From Exiguobacterium qingdaonense (GTDB lineage: Bacteria > Bacillota > Bacilli > Exiguobacteriales > Exiguobacteriaceae), in NCBI RefSeq assembly GCF_018617855.1, contig NZ_JACSKY010000003.1:186001-250000 (forward strand): DNA of 64,000 nt, written 5' to 3'. The number at the start of each line of letters is the position of its first letter. The first letter of the stretch is position 1. Below the pieces are notes generated by a model. The model did no database searches and was not told the DNA's origin. It saw only the letters and a program-made list of their open reading frames with translations. The translations under genes and the position numbers were made by a program. Positions 7,074-17,376 of the stretch are shown here, in pieces.

Positions 7074-9200
7074 ATGTCTACATTTTTGATCGTCAACTGG
7101 ATTCTATTCTTGCTCGTCCTCGGCTATGGTGTGTATTTGTTCGCTTCGCTGGTTCATCAGCGTTATACGTTCATCAAGCTTGGGAAGAAGGCAGAGTGGA
7201 GCCAAACGAATAAAGAACGACTCGAACAGGTCATGATTAACGTGTTCGGTCAAAAGAAACTGTTGAAGGACAAGAAGAGTGGCGCGATTCACGTCATGAT
7301 GTTTTATGGCTTCATCCTCGTCCAATTCGGAGCCATTGATTTCATTTGGAAAGGACTAGCGGTCGGCATGCGTTTCCCGCACGTTCCGCTCGGTCCGCTC
7401 TATCCGATTTTCACCTTCATGCAAGAAATCGTCATGCTCATGATTCTCGTCGCGGTCGTTTGGGGATTCTACCGTCGTTATGTCGAGAAGCTCGTGCGCT
7501 TGAAACGAAACTTTTTAGCAGGTCTTGCCCTCATCTTCATCGGGGGGTTGATGGTTTCCGTCTTATTCGGGAACGGTTTTTACCTCGTCTATAAAGAAGA
7601 GCTACCGATGTGGGGCGAACCGGTCGCTACACTGATCGGATCGGCATTTGTTTGGGTACCAGAATCGGTCGCTTTCGCCTTGTTCGTCATCTTTTGGTGG
7701 ATGCACCTCTTATTCTTACTCAGCTTCATGGTCTATATCCCGCAAGGTAAGCACGCGCACTTGATCGCCGGAACGCTCAACGTCTGGCTCGGGCGCACAC
7801 ACAAAGTCGGGCGCTTGGCACCTGTTGATTTCTCGGCGATGGAAGAAGCCGAAGAGTCGGATGAAGAGATTGTATTTGGGGTCAACAAGATTGAAGACTT
7901 CAACCAAAAGCAACTCGTCGACTTATATGCTTGCGTCGAATGCGGACGATGTACGAATGTATGTCCGGCAACCGGAACAGGGAAGATGTTGTCACCGATG
8001 GACTTGATCGTCAAACTTCGTGACCATATGAATATGAAAGGTGCGGCCATCACGAGAAAATCACCATGGGCACCGGCGCTCATGTTCCAAAATACGCAAG
8101 GTGCTGAAATCGCTGCTGCTGCACAAGATGGTCATATGCTCGTCGCAGATGAATTGATTGGCAATGTCATCACGGAAGAAGAGATTTGGGCGTGTACGAC
8201 TTGCCGCAACTGTGAAGATCAATGTCCGGTCATGAACGAGCACGTCGACAAAATCATCGACCTTCGTCGTTATCTCGTCATGATGGAAGGGAAGATGGAC
8301 CCTGAAGCACAACGTACGGTCGCCAACATCGAGCGTCAAGGAAATCCGTGGGGAATGAACCGGAAAGAACGCGAGAACTGGCGCAAGGATACAGAGCTCG
8401 TCATCCCGACGGCCAAAGAGAAGAAGAAGGCAGGCGAAGAGTTCGAATACCTCTTCTGGGTCGGCGCGATGGGGTCTTACGATAGCCGTAGCCAAAAAGT
8501 CGCGCAGAGCTTTGCGAGCGTCTTGAACAAGGCGGGCGTCTCGTTCGCCATTCTCGGAAATGAAGAGAAAAACTCAGGAGACACACCACGTCGAATCGGG
8601 AACGAGTTGCTCTTCCAAGAACTCGCCGAAGCGAACATTAAACTCTTTGAAAAGTATGGCGTGACGAAAATCGTCACGGTCGACCCGCACGCATACAACA
8701 CATTTAAAAACGAGTATCCGGACTTCGGACTTGATGGTGTGAAAGTGTATCACCATACGGAGTTGCTCGCCGAGTTGCTTGATACGGGTCGGATTCAGCC
8801 AGACCTCCAAGTGAATGAACGTGTCGTCTATCACGACTCTTGTTACCTCGGTCGTTATAACGGCGTTTATGACGCACCGCGATTCGTCCTCGAACGCATC
8901 CCGGGTGTCGAACTCGTCGAAGCGACCCGTAACCGTGAAAACGGCATGTGTTGTGGAGCCGGTGGTGGTCTCATGTGGCAGGAAGAAAAAGTCGGGACCC
9001 GTGTCAACGTGGCCCGGACGGAACAGTTGCTCGAAACGAAACCGACCGTCATCGGTTCGGCTTGCCCGTACTGTTTGACGATGCTGTCCGATGGGACGAA
9101 AGCGAAAGAAGTCGATGAAACGGTTGGCACGTTCGACGTCGTCGAAATGCTCGATCGCTCGTTGAAGGCTATCGAGACACCAGAACCGCTCATCCAATGA
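7074..9200 (+). CDS. fadF: FadF-type membrane iron-sulfur oxidoreductase (acyl-CoA dehydrogenase electron acceptor)
   Basis: 708 residues. Residues 1-240 hold about six membrane helices resembling a nitrate-reductase-gamma/HdrE-like cytochrome b module. Residues about 285-390 carry two 4Fe-4S clusters (CVECGRCTNVCP and CTTCRNCEDQCP). The C-terminal half has two CCG domains (signatures DSCYLGR, GMCCGAGGG, GSACPYC), as in HdrB/GlpC. In Bacillus FadF belongs to the fatty-acid beta-oxidation regulon and passes electrons from acyl-CoA dehydrogenase/ETF to the quinone pool. The perfect FadR box just upstream supports that role here. Start ATG 7074 has AAGGGGG 10 bases upstream; a TTG two codons earlier is possible. 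A strong bidirectional terminator follows. Confidence 0.93.
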   Translation: MSTFLIVNWILFLLVLGYGVYLFASLVHQRYTFIKLGKKAEWSQTNKERLEQVMINVFGQKKLLKDKKSGAIHVMMFYGFILVQFGAIDFIWKGLAVGMRFPHVPLGPLYPIFTFMQEIVMLMILVAVVWGFYRRYVEKLVRLKRNFLAGLALIFIGGLMVSVLFGNGFYLVYKEELPMWGEPVATLIGSAFVWVPESVAFALFVIFWWMHLLFLLSFMVYIPQGKHAHLIAGTLNVWLGRTHKVGRLAPVDFSAMEEAEESDEEIVFGVNKIEDFNQKQLVDLYACVECGRCTNVCPATGTGKMLSPMDLIVKLRDHMNMKGAAITRKSPWAPALMFQNTQGAEIAAAAQDGHMLVADELIGNVITEEEIWACTTCRNCEDQCPVMNEHVDKIIDLRRYLVMMEGKMDPEAQRTVANIERQGNPWGMNRKERENWRKDTELVIPTAKEKKKAGEEFEYLFWVGAMGSYDSRSQKVAQSFASVLNKAGVSFAILGNEEKNSGDTPRRIGNELLFQELAEANIKLFEKYGVTKIVTVDPHAYNTFKNEYPDFGLDGVKVYHHTELLAELLDTGRIQPDLQVNERVVYHDSCYLGRYNGVYDAPRFVLERIPGVELVEATRNRENGMCCGAGGGLMWQEEKVGTRVNVARTEQLLETKPTVIGSACPYCLTMLSDGTKAKEVDETVGTFDVVEMLDRSLKAIETPEPLIQ

Positions 9201-9201
9201 G

Positions 9202-9233
9202 AACAAGGCACGGTCCGCGGACCGTGCCTTGTT
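9202..9233. terminator. Bidirectional terminator between convergent fadF and chemoreceptor
   Basis: A perfect 32-bp palindrome with arms beginning AACAAGGCACGGTCC. T-rich flanks on both strands fit termination in both directions. Confidence 0.9.
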
Positions 9234-9236
9234 TGT

Positions 9237-10535
9237 TCATTGCATCTCAGCGGTAGACAGTAGGGACGAGGTCAAGTGTGATAAGCCTTGTGTCGTCTCG
9301 TTGATGGACGAAATCGTATCGACCATTTGTCCAAGATCTTGCTTGTTCCGTTCAAATGACAGAATGTACTGCCCCATTTCCTCTTGCACAGTTGAAAACC
9401 CCGATTTGAACGCATGGAGTTGTCGCATCGCCTCATCGTTCGTACGATGCATATGCCCCATTTGATCGAGGAGGGCCGCGATATTCGATTCGTTTTCATG
9501 AATGAGCACATTGATTTGACTGCTCAGCTGTTTCGCATTCTCCGCAAGTGTTCGTACCTCGGTCGCGACAACGGCAAATCCTTTCCCGTGTTCGCCTGCC
9601 CGAGCCGCTTCGATCGAGGCGTTCAAGGCGAGCAAGTTCGTTTGGTTCGCAATCTGTTCGATGCTCCGTGTCATACTGACAATATCTTGAGAACCTTCTT
9701 TGAGAGCGGTGATTCGATCGAGGGAAGTGTCTACATAAGTGGCCGATTGTTTGAATTCGGTCTCCATCTGTTCGATTTGTGCACCGTTCGTATGTGTCAA
9801 CTCCATCAAATGGCGACTCATCTTTTCCGTTTGCTCTGTTTCTGCGAGAACTTGATGCGCGCGCGTACTCGTCTCAGACATGGCGTGCCCGGTTTGTTCC
9901 ATTGTGGTCGCCACTTCTGTACTGACGCGTGACACATCACTCAACAGTGCGGCGCGGGCCTGGTTCGCTGACTCGACTTCATTGAGTCGGGCGTTGACGT
10001 ATTGTTCGGTCACGATTTGCGCGTCTAAGTTCATCGCGTGTGATAACGCCAATAGAGATTCTGTCAAAGTGGCTGGGTCGTGTTGATACGTCTCGACGAC
10101 TTTTGGGATGAGCAATGTATTGAATGCAGAATACGTCGCTAAAAACCAGACGACAGGGACGGCGAAGTGGTGATGTGTCTGACCCATCCGTTTACGCATC
10201 GCTAAAAATTTGTCATCGATGTTCCCCGTCAACAGACTGCGGAAGTAATCAGCGAAAACCTTCTTTAAACGTTCTCTCGTCGATGAGGCGTTCGCAATCT
10301 GAACCATCTCCGGTTGTAGCATGAGATGGTCGAGTACGTTGTCAAGAACACCGTCTAACACATCTTCAACGAGTGGGGCCATGTCTTCTAGTCGCTTCAC
10401 TTGAGCGGAAGTGTAGCCCATATAGTGAGCGCGTCCACTTAAACTTAGGTCGGTCGGTTGAGCGATTGACGACTTTTCTGGGAAATCGAAGGAAGCGACG
10501 TAGCGATTTGATGTTTTTTTTCGAAAAAATGTCAT
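9237..10535 (-). CDS. hemAT: HemAT-like globin-coupled methyl-accepting chemotaxis protein
   Basis: 432 residues, no membrane helices. Residues about 20-180 form a protoglobin-type sensor: the segment [20 protein letters not shown] contains the likely proximal haem ligand His121, aligned with the H-x-x-I-G-L motif of B. subtilis HemAT. Residues 200-432 form the coiled-coil signalling domain with the conserved hairpin tip [20 protein letters not shown] (tip residues given), which contacts CheA and CheW. The role is soluble oxygen sensing for aerotaxis. The start used has AAAAGGAG eight bases upstream; an ATG 34 codons further upstream remains in frame but lacks a ribosome site and would add a non-globin extension. 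Monocistronic, convergent with fadF. Confidence 0.92.
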   Translation of the reverse strand: MTFFRKKTSNRYVASFDFPEKSSIAQPTDLSLSGRAHYMGYTSAQVKRLEDMAPLVEDVLDGVLDNVLDHLMLQPEMVQIANASSTRERLKKVFADYFRSLLTGNIDDKFLAMRKRMGQTHHHFAVPVVWFLATYSAFNTLLIPKVVETYQHDPATLTESLLALSHAMNLDAQIVTEQYVNARLNEVESANQARAALLSDVSRVSTEVATTMEQTGHAMSETSTRAHQVLAETEQTEKMSRHLMELTHTNGAQIEQMETEFKQSATYVDTSLDRITALKEGSQDIVSMTRSIEQIANQTNLLALNASIEAARAGEHGKGFAVVATEVRTLAENAKQLSSQINVLIHENESNIAALLDQMGHMHRTNDEAMRQLHAFKSGFSTVQEEMGQYILSFERNKQDLGQMVDTISSINETTQGLSHLTSSLLSTAEMQ

Positions 10536-10702
10536 GTGTTCTTCTCCTTTTAATCGTTCATGATATAAGTGTTCTTCATCTTTATCGGCAAACGTGTGAA
10601 AAAACTGAGAACTGAATGTGCTCATTGAAAAGTTCATAGCTCGATGAAAAGGGGAATTGTAGGAAAGGGCAGATCAAACATGTTCAGAATAGGAGGAGAA
10701 CC

Positions 10703-12016
10703 ATGAAAAATGTGATTGTATTATTGACGATCGTCAGTGCCTTAAGTAGTCAAATTCTACCGCAAATTCTATTTCTATCGATTATGGCGGTCGAAGATGG
10801 GGTGGGGCGTCTGATTCCATTCATGATTTTTTATGTGGCGAGTATGTCCGGTCTATTGTTATGGGTGTACGTCATCGGTCGTAAAGGTTCAAAAGACACT
10901 TTTTTAATCGCCCTATCCGTCCTTGTCATCGGTCTCGTTTGTTTTATTCTTCCGTTTGAACGCGCGATCGAATGGAGTGCGTTTTTAGTCGGGGTCGGCT
11001 CAATCGGGGTCGGTTCAATCATGACGACGATTTTATCGCAACTGAATGAATTGAAGCCAAAGACAGATGCGGAGTCTGAAGGTGGGAGTTCGTGGCCGTT
11101 AGTACTCATGCTAGTCGGTTGGATCGCGTTGTTCTCTTATGCGTTGACACAATCATATGAACTTGCCATCTTCCTTTTCTTAGTGAGTCTAATCTTGCCG
11201 TGGCTATTCGTCCGGAAATTACCGCTTCAAAAGTCAGCGACCTGGCAGTTTGACACCCGTTCTTTTCTCCGCGCCTTTATCGCGGTCACCGTCTTCACGT
11301 TGATCAGTCGTCTCCTCAGTCTTCTTGAAGGTGCACGCGGTTATATCGAAGTGTTTAGTTTAATGGCGATTTTACTTGTCTACGTCGGTTGGTTGTTGTT
11401 TCAAAAAAGGCTTCGAGCCTTCATCGGGGCGAGCCGTACTCGCCAAGTTCAATTGTTGTCGTTCGTCGTAGGGTTGTTCGGCGGTTGGACATTGATTGGG
11501 GCCGTTTTTGTAAGTCTTGCCTTATATTCGTTTCAAGTTTTGATTCTCTATGTGTTCGTCCCATTTTTAGCAGGTGTCATCGGTTGGATTTTGTTTAGTC
11601 GGATCTTTGATTTTGCGCGACATCCGTATCTCGTCTTACTCATTTCCTCACTCATCTTTTTTCTTGGCTTTCTAGAGCCTCTCGCGTTCATCCCGGTTTT
11701 GTTCATCAGTGGTTATACGCAGACGATGTACTCGAGTGTCAGCCATACGTATTTATTCGATCAGTATGGGGAGAACAGAGAGTTCGCTTCACTGCTTTTA
11801 CAGTTGTGGAAACGGTTCGGGATGGTCGTGGCCTATTCATTTTTGATGATTGGTTTACTCGGGTACGGTTTGTACGTAGGTCAAACAGTGAATGCAGAAT
11901 TGTCTTTTCAAATCCCGAGAGGATGGATGCTTGGTGTCATGGGGATGACGTGGGTCTTCAATATCGGATTGATCAGTCTGTATTGGTTCCGTGTTCAAAC
12001 AAGGTCGAGTGGTTGA
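10703..12016 (+). CDS. Twelve-helix MFS-like membrane transporter
   Basis: 437 residues, about twelve hydrophobic helices with a central cytoplasmic loop near residues 115-135 (LNELKPKTDAESEGGSS), the general layout of a major facilitator protein. The usual motif A (GxxxDRxGRR) is not clear; IGRKGSKDT after the second or third helix may be its remnant. The substrate cannot be read from the sequence. Good ribosome site AGGAGGAG. Divergent from the chemoreceptor gene, and separate from rpoE, which has its own promoter. Confidence 0.7.
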   Translation: MKNVIVLLTIVSALSSQILPQILFLSIMAVEDGVGRLIPFMIFYVASMSGLLLWVYVIGRKGSKDTFLIALSVLVIGLVCFILPFERAIEWSAFLVGVGSIGVGSIMTTILSQLNELKPKTDAESEGGSSWPLVLMLVGWIALFSYALTQSYELAIFLFLVSLILPWLFVRKLPLQKSATWQFDTRSFLRAFIAVTVFTLISRLLSLLEGARGYIEVFSLMAILLVYVGWLLFQKRLRAFIGASRTRQVQLLSFVVGLFGGWTLIGAVFVSLALYSFQVLILYVFVPFLAGVIGWILFSRIFDFARHPYLVLLISSLIFFLGFLEPLAFIPVLFISGYTQTMYSSVSHTYLFDQYGENREFASLLLQLWKRFGMVVAYSFLMIGLLGYGLYVGQTVNAELSFQIPRGWMLGVMGMTWVFNIGLISLYWFRVQTRSSG

Positions 12017-12099
12017 TAATTTCCCCTAGCTTTTTCATATCGCTTTTGTTTATAATGAGGAGTGATGTTTAACTAGTGACGGAAAAGGAGTGTCCTTTA

Positions 12100-12579
12100 A
12101 TGAATAAATCGTTGATTGATTTCGTTTATGAACTTCTCCAAGAAACTGGCGAACAGCCTGTTTCTTTTGATGAGATTCGCGAAAAGATCAAGCAAAACTA
12201 TACGTTTGCGAGTGAAGAAGAAGAGCTCGAGAAAATCGCACAACTTTACACCGATTTGAACATCGACGGATTGTTCGTCAACTTGGGTGCAAACCGTTGG
12301 GCGCTTCGCGTATGGTATCCATTCGACAAGTCGGATGAAGATCTCGTCATCGAGGCACGCCAACGTGGTGAACTTGACGAATTCGAAGAAGAGTTTGAAG
12401 AGACAGATGAAGGCATCGTCGATATCGAGGATGACTTAGATGTGTTCGCAAAAGTAGAAGATTACGATTCATCTGAATTTGATGATGGGGATAGAGAAGA
12501 AAAAGTAGAGAGCCTTGATGACTTCAAGGATGACGACTTGGACGACGACCTTGACCTTGAAGACGAGGATGATTTATAA
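12100..12579 (+). CDS. rpoE: RNA polymerase delta subunit
   Basis: 159 residues. The N-terminal HARE-HTH domain (MNKSLIDFVYELLQ to about residue 90, including NLGANRWALRVWYPFD) is followed by a very acidic, unstructured tail of Asp/Glu, the hallmark of the Gram-positive delta factor. Delta binds RNA polymerase, aids its recycling and displaces nucleic acid, and tunes promoter selection by initiating NTP level. The start has AAAGGAG nine bases upstream. A TATAAT lies at 12051-12056. A long hairpin terminator begins at the stop codon, and pyrG follows, the same order as in Bacillus. Confidence 0.96.
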   Translation: MNKSLIDFVYELLQETGEQPVSFDEIREKIKQNYTFASEEEELEKIAQLYTDLNIDGLFVNLGANRWALRVWYPFDKSDEDLVIEARQRGELDEFEEEFEETDEGIVDIEDDLDVFAKVEDYDSSEFDDGDREEKVESLDDFKDDDLDDDLDLEDEDDL

Positions 12580-12635
12580 GAGACCGCAAAAAGCCGGGCA
12601 TGACGCCCGGCTAGGCGTGTCTCTTTTTCTTTTTG
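12579..12635 (+). terminator. rpoE terminator (two-part hairpin)
   Basis: Inner stem AGCCGGGC/GCCCGGCT with loop ATGAC (12592-12612), extended by outer arms AGAGAC/GTCTCT (12579-12584, 12619-12624) and followed by a T-rich tract. Confidence 0.9.
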
Positions 12636-12675
12636 GCTTTGTTGAAGTGCATTGAAAAAAGAAAAAAATAATATC

Positions 12676-12715
12676 TTGACGACTGTATCGTCTCTGACGT
12701 AAATTAGTCATGGGC
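12676..12715 (+). promoter_or_regulatory. pyrG promoter with GGGC start site
   Basis: TTGACG (12676-12681), 18-base spacer, TAAATT (12700-12705), then GGGC at 12712-12715, six bases after the -10. In B. subtilis pyrG, a GGGC start allows RNA polymerase to slip and add extra G residues when CTP is low. The same arrangement is visible here. Confidence 0.8.
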
Positions 12716-12730
12716 TAGTTTAGCACGTAA

Positions 12731-14422
<1,692 letters not shown>

Positions 14423-14430
14423 GTGATTGA

Positions 14431-14461
14431 AAGCCACGGTCCAAAATGGATCGTGGCTTTT
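14431..14461 (+). terminator. pyrG terminator
   Basis: Stem AAGCCACGGTCC / GGATCGTGGCTT (one G-U), loop AAAAT, then a T-tract. Confidence 0.88.
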
Positions 14462-14559
14462 CTACATCAAAAGCATGAGAAGGAAGGCGCCCTCGGCAGG
14501 ATACATATCCTTCATGTTGAGGGTAAACTATAAGTAGAACGGGGAGAGGGTGGTGGCTC

Positions 14560-15402
14560 ATGAAAGAACGACATTCGATTTATCTTGGGTATGGACTCGG
14601 ACTGATTGCACTCAGTTTGTTGCCGTTCGTCGTCTTGCCTTCCCTCTTGTTGCCATACCAGCTCGGCTGGACGGGGGTCGTCTTACTGGCACTCTCGGTC
14701 GGACTCCCCCGGGCGATTCGCGATGGCTCAAACGTCATCTTGAAGCAGATGTGGAAAGTCACGTTCTCTCTCTTTTTAATCTTCGTCCTCGTCTATTACG
14801 TCTCGTTCGGACTTGTCTTATACGATACGTATGGATTGGATCGTCTATTAGAACAATATGAACGACAGGCGGTCTGGGTGTTCGCAGCATTTAGCTTCCT
14901 ACAACCGATTGCCTTACCGGTCCCGGAAGCGGTCAGCGTACCGATTGGAAGTGTGGCGCTCGGACCGTTTCGTGCCGCCTTGGTCGGGAGTATCGCGACG
15001 ACGCTCGGTATCTTTGTCATGTATGGCTTGGCCCGGTTCGGTCGTGAGCGAATCATCCGTTGGGTCGATGAGGGGAAGTTGAAGACATATGACCGATATG
15101 TCGAAAAGTATGGTCTCGGCATCTTGCTCGTCTTATTCATCATTCCGATTTTGCCGGACGAGGTCATCTGTCTTGCGGCAGGATTCAGTCGCGTGCCGTT
15201 CCCGCGTTTCGCAGGCATTGCGTTCGGCGCAAAACTCGTCACGTCGTTCGGACTCGCCTACTCTGTCTCAATCGGACAATTGTTCGTAACGGGTTCTAGC
15301 CCGATTGTCATCACTTCAGTCATGGCGAGTGTGGTCGTCTTAATTCTTGCGTTCATTTGGCGCAAACGGAAAAAAGGAGATTCGAACGGGACGCAAGAAT
15401 AA
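14560..15402 (+). CDS. VTT-domain (DedA/TVP38-like) membrane protein
   Basis: 280 residues, about six to seven membrane helices (near 12-30, 35-52, 65-88, 110-130, 140-165, 190-215, 245-270). The VTT/SNARE-associated core is shown by PVPEAVSVPIGSVALGP (residues about 126-143) and IPILPDEVICLAAGF (about 198-212), the paired Pro-Glu/Asp re-entrant motifs of the superfamily. Members are envelope proteins linked to lipid (for example undecaprenyl-phosphate or phospholipid) flipping; the substrate here is not known. Two extra N-terminal helices precede the domain. The ribosome site is GGGGAGAGGG. The following acetyltransferase gene starts 31 bases later. Confidence 0.82.
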   Translation: MKERHSIYLGYGLGLIALSLLPFVVLPSLLLPYQLGWTGVVLLALSVGLPRAIRDGSNVILKQMWKVTFSLFLIFVLVYYVSFGLVLYDTYGLDRLLEQYERQAVWVFAAFSFLQPIALPVPEAVSVPIGSVALGPFRAALVGSIATTLGIFVMYGLARFGRERIIRWVDEGKLKTYDRYVEKYGLGILLVLFIIPILPDEVICLAAGFSRVPFPRFAGIAFGAKLVTSFGLAYSVSIGQLFVTGSSPIVITSVMASVVVLILAFIWRKRKKGDSNGTQE

Positions 15403-15433
15403 GGTAAGGACGATCTATAGAGAGGAAGACGAG

Positions 15434-15979
15434 ATGCGACAAGATCAAGAAGTAGTCATTCGACCGATTGAAGAACAAGACTTAGCACGACTATGGGCAT
15501 TGATTTACCGTGATGCGACACCGGAATGGAAGCAGTGGGACGCTCCGTATTTTGAACATAAGGCGATGTCCTACGAAGAGTTTCAGCAAATCGAGCAGTC
15601 GCTCATCCAAAAGGAAGACATGTGGGTCATCGAAGTGGACGGGACCGTGTATGGGACTGTTTCTTATTATTTTGAAGATGCCGGACGAGAATGGCTTGAA
15701 ATGGGCATCATCCTGCATCAGTCCGACCGCTGGAATCGCGGCGTCGGGACACGTGCCCTTCGTCTGTGGACCGAGCATTTATTTGAGACGCTACCGGTCG
15801 TCCGTGTCGGCTTGACGACATGGTCCGGGAACGAGCGAATGATGCGGGTCGCTGAAAAAGTAGGAATGCAACTGGAAGGGCGAATTCGTCAAGTACGTGT
15901 CGTGAACGAGAAACGTTACGATTCGATTCGAATGGGCATGTTACGTGAAGAATGGATGACACAAAAACACCGCGGATGA
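15434..15979 (+). CDS. RimJ/RimL-type GNAT acetyltransferase
   Basis: 181 residues starting MRQDQEVVIRPIEEQD. The fold shows VIEVDGTVYGTVSYY, then the acetyl-CoA motif SDRWNRGVGTRALRLWTEHLF (signature NRGVGT) and the GNERMMRVAEKVGMQLEGRIRQ segment, which is characteristic of the RimJ/RimL and SpeG-like branch. Related enzymes acetylate ribosomal protein N-termini, polyamines or small toxic amines; which applies is not clear. The chosen ATG has AGAGAGG upstream. Shares a bidirectional terminator with the convergent oxidoreductase gene. Confidence 0.86.
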   Translation: MRQDQEVVIRPIEEQDLARLWALIYRDATPEWKQWDAPYFEHKAMSYEEFQQIEQSLIQKEDMWVIEVDGTVYGTVSYYFEDAGREWLEMGIILHQSDRWNRGVGTRALRLWTEHLFETLPVVRVGLTTWSGNERMMRVAEKVGMQLEGRIRQVRVVNEKRYDSIRMGMLREEWMTQKHRG

Positions 15980-15996
15980 AGAGTCCGCGGTGTTTT
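15964..15996. terminator. Bidirectional terminator between convergent genes
   Basis: Stem AAACACCGCGGA / TCCGCGGTGTTT with an 7-base loop; A-rich on one side and T-rich on the other, so it can serve both strands. Confidence 0.9.
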
Positions 15997-15999
15997 ACG

Positions 16000-17115
16000 T
16001 TATGTCACTTTTTGGTCTTTAATCGGGAACCAGCCGGCCCGAGTCGTGATGGCATTCCACAGTGGTGCGGGGATGGCGAGTTCGGCTTGTTTATTCAAGT
16101 CGAGCTCCGTCTCGATTTCGTCCTCACGGTCCGATTTCACTTTTTCGAGCCATTCTGGGTCGATGATGAGTTCGCGACCGAGTGCGGCAAGGTCGACGAC
16201 CTCGAGTGCGTCTTCGACTTGCGCCGGACGCTGAAGTTGCCCGACCCCGATGAGCGGGATGGCACCGTTGATCCGTTTAGCGATACGGTCGATCGAACGT
16301 TCCGTGACGTTTTCGTCACGCATCGAAGCTGTGTTGAAGTTCCAGAGAGAAGCGTGAATATAGTCGACACCTTCCTCTAAAATCATATCGAGCAATACAT
16401 CTGTGTCGTCAAGAGTGATACCTGGCTCTTCGATTTCTTCTGGTGAGAAACGATAGCCGACCAAGAAGTCTTCTGCACCTGCAGCGGCTTCTTTGACACG
16501 TCGAATGACTTCGCGTGGGAACGTCAAACGTCCGTGGACGTCACCGCCGAAGCGATCTTCACGGCGATTTGAGTGCGGTGAGAAGAATTGTTGAATCAAG
16601 TATGTGTTCGCTCCATGAATCTCCACACCGTCAAATCCAGCTTCGATAGCGCGACGTGTGGCATCGCCGAACGCCTCGATGATGGCTTCAACTTCTGACG
16701 TTTCAAGTGCACGTGGTGTGACGGCACCTTCACGCACAGGTGCGACAGCACTTGCGCTGACCGGTTGTTCATTCGGGACGAGCGTAGGTGGAGACATTCG
16801 CCCTGCGTGGAAAATTTGAAGGACGGCTTTTGCACCCTCTGCTTTCAAGCTTTCTGCCAATTGACGGAGACCTGGGATGAACTTGTCGTCATTGACCCCG
16901 AACGCATTCGGGAACCCTCTCCCGTTTTCTGTCACATACGCGCATGCCGTAATCGCGAGTCCGACGTTTTGCGCCCGTTTCCGATAGTAGGCGAGCTCAT
17001 GCTCAGATACTTCACCCGTCGGTTCTGACGAGTAATGCGTCATCGGAGCCAATACGAGACGGTTTGGTAGTTCGACGCCATTGTTAAACTGAAAAGGTTG
17101 TAGCATACGTTTCAT
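16000..17115 (-). CDS. Old-yellow-enzyme family NADH-dependent flavin oxidoreductase
   Basis: 371 residues. An FMN-binding TIM barrel: N-terminal NGVELPNRLVLAPMTHYSS, the GRMSPP segment, the active-site pattern HGANTYLIQQFFSPHSNRR followed by RFGG, and the C-terminal phosphate site LIGVGQ...ALGRELIIDP. Enzymes of this family reduce activated C=C bonds (enones, quinones, nitro compounds) with NAD(P)H. The usual second His/Asn of HGAHGYL is Asn-Thr here. Size is that of the short YqiG/OYE type without the extra 4Fe-4S domain of 2,4-dienoyl-CoA reductase. Start preceded by GAAGGAGG. Single-gene unit. Confidence 0.92.
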   Translation of the reverse strand: MKRMLQPFQFNNGVELPNRLVLAPMTHYSSEPTGEVSEHELAYYRKRAQNVGLAITACAYVTENGRGFPNAFGVNDDKFIPGLRQLAESLKAEGAKAVLQIFHAGRMSPPTLVPNEQPVSASAVAPVREGAVTPRALETSEVEAIIEAFGDATRRAIEAGFDGVEIHGANTYLIQQFFSPHSNRREDRFGGDVHGRLTFPREVIRRVKEAAAGAEDFLVGYRFSPEEIEEPGITLDDTDVLLDMILEEGVDYIHASLWNFNTASMRDENVTERSIDRIAKRINGAIPLIGVGQLQRPAQVEDALEVVDLAALGRELIIDPEWLEKVKSDREDEIETELDLNKQAELAIPAPLWNAITTRAGWFPIKDQKVT

Positions 17116-17289
17116 CTGAAATCCTCCTTCAACATGATACTTTGAAGTCTATTCAACTCACTATGAAAATGCGAGCCGAATGCTTGTGAACGAACACATT
17201 GCAGATTCATCAAACGTGAAGGATGATTGAACTCAAAAGAATAGGGTATAATACAGGAGAAAAGTTGATATTCGGTTCGAGACAATAGA

Positions 17290-17340
17290 GAGACCACAAC
17301 AGAAGGGGGAAGCCTTGTTTTTGTTGCGGTCTCTTTTTCT
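17290..17340 (+). terminator. Leader terminator upstream of glpD (GlpP-type antitermination target)
   Basis: Arms GAGACCACAACA (17290-17301) and TGTTGCGGTCTC (17322-17333) pair with one A/C mismatch and are followed by TTTTTCT. It lies downstream of a TATAAT (17247-17252) and 37 bases before glpD, so it is inside the leader. In B. subtilis glpD a leader terminator is overcome by GlpP with glycerol-3-phosphate; the arrangement is the same. GlpP itself is not in this window. Confidence 0.8.
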
Positions 17341-17376
17341 ATATATTGAACCGTATTTATTATAGGAGGGAATAAG

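Noticed and set aside
8574-9206. 210-codon open frame on the minus strand over fadF
   Set aside because: Antisense shadow of the conserved CCG domain region; no ribosome site, and the plus-strand protein is clearly real.
10536-10637. N-terminal extension of the HemAT-like protein from an upstream ATG
   Set aside because: The internal ATG at 10535 has a strong AAAAGGAG site, and the extension resembles nothing in globin-coupled receptors.
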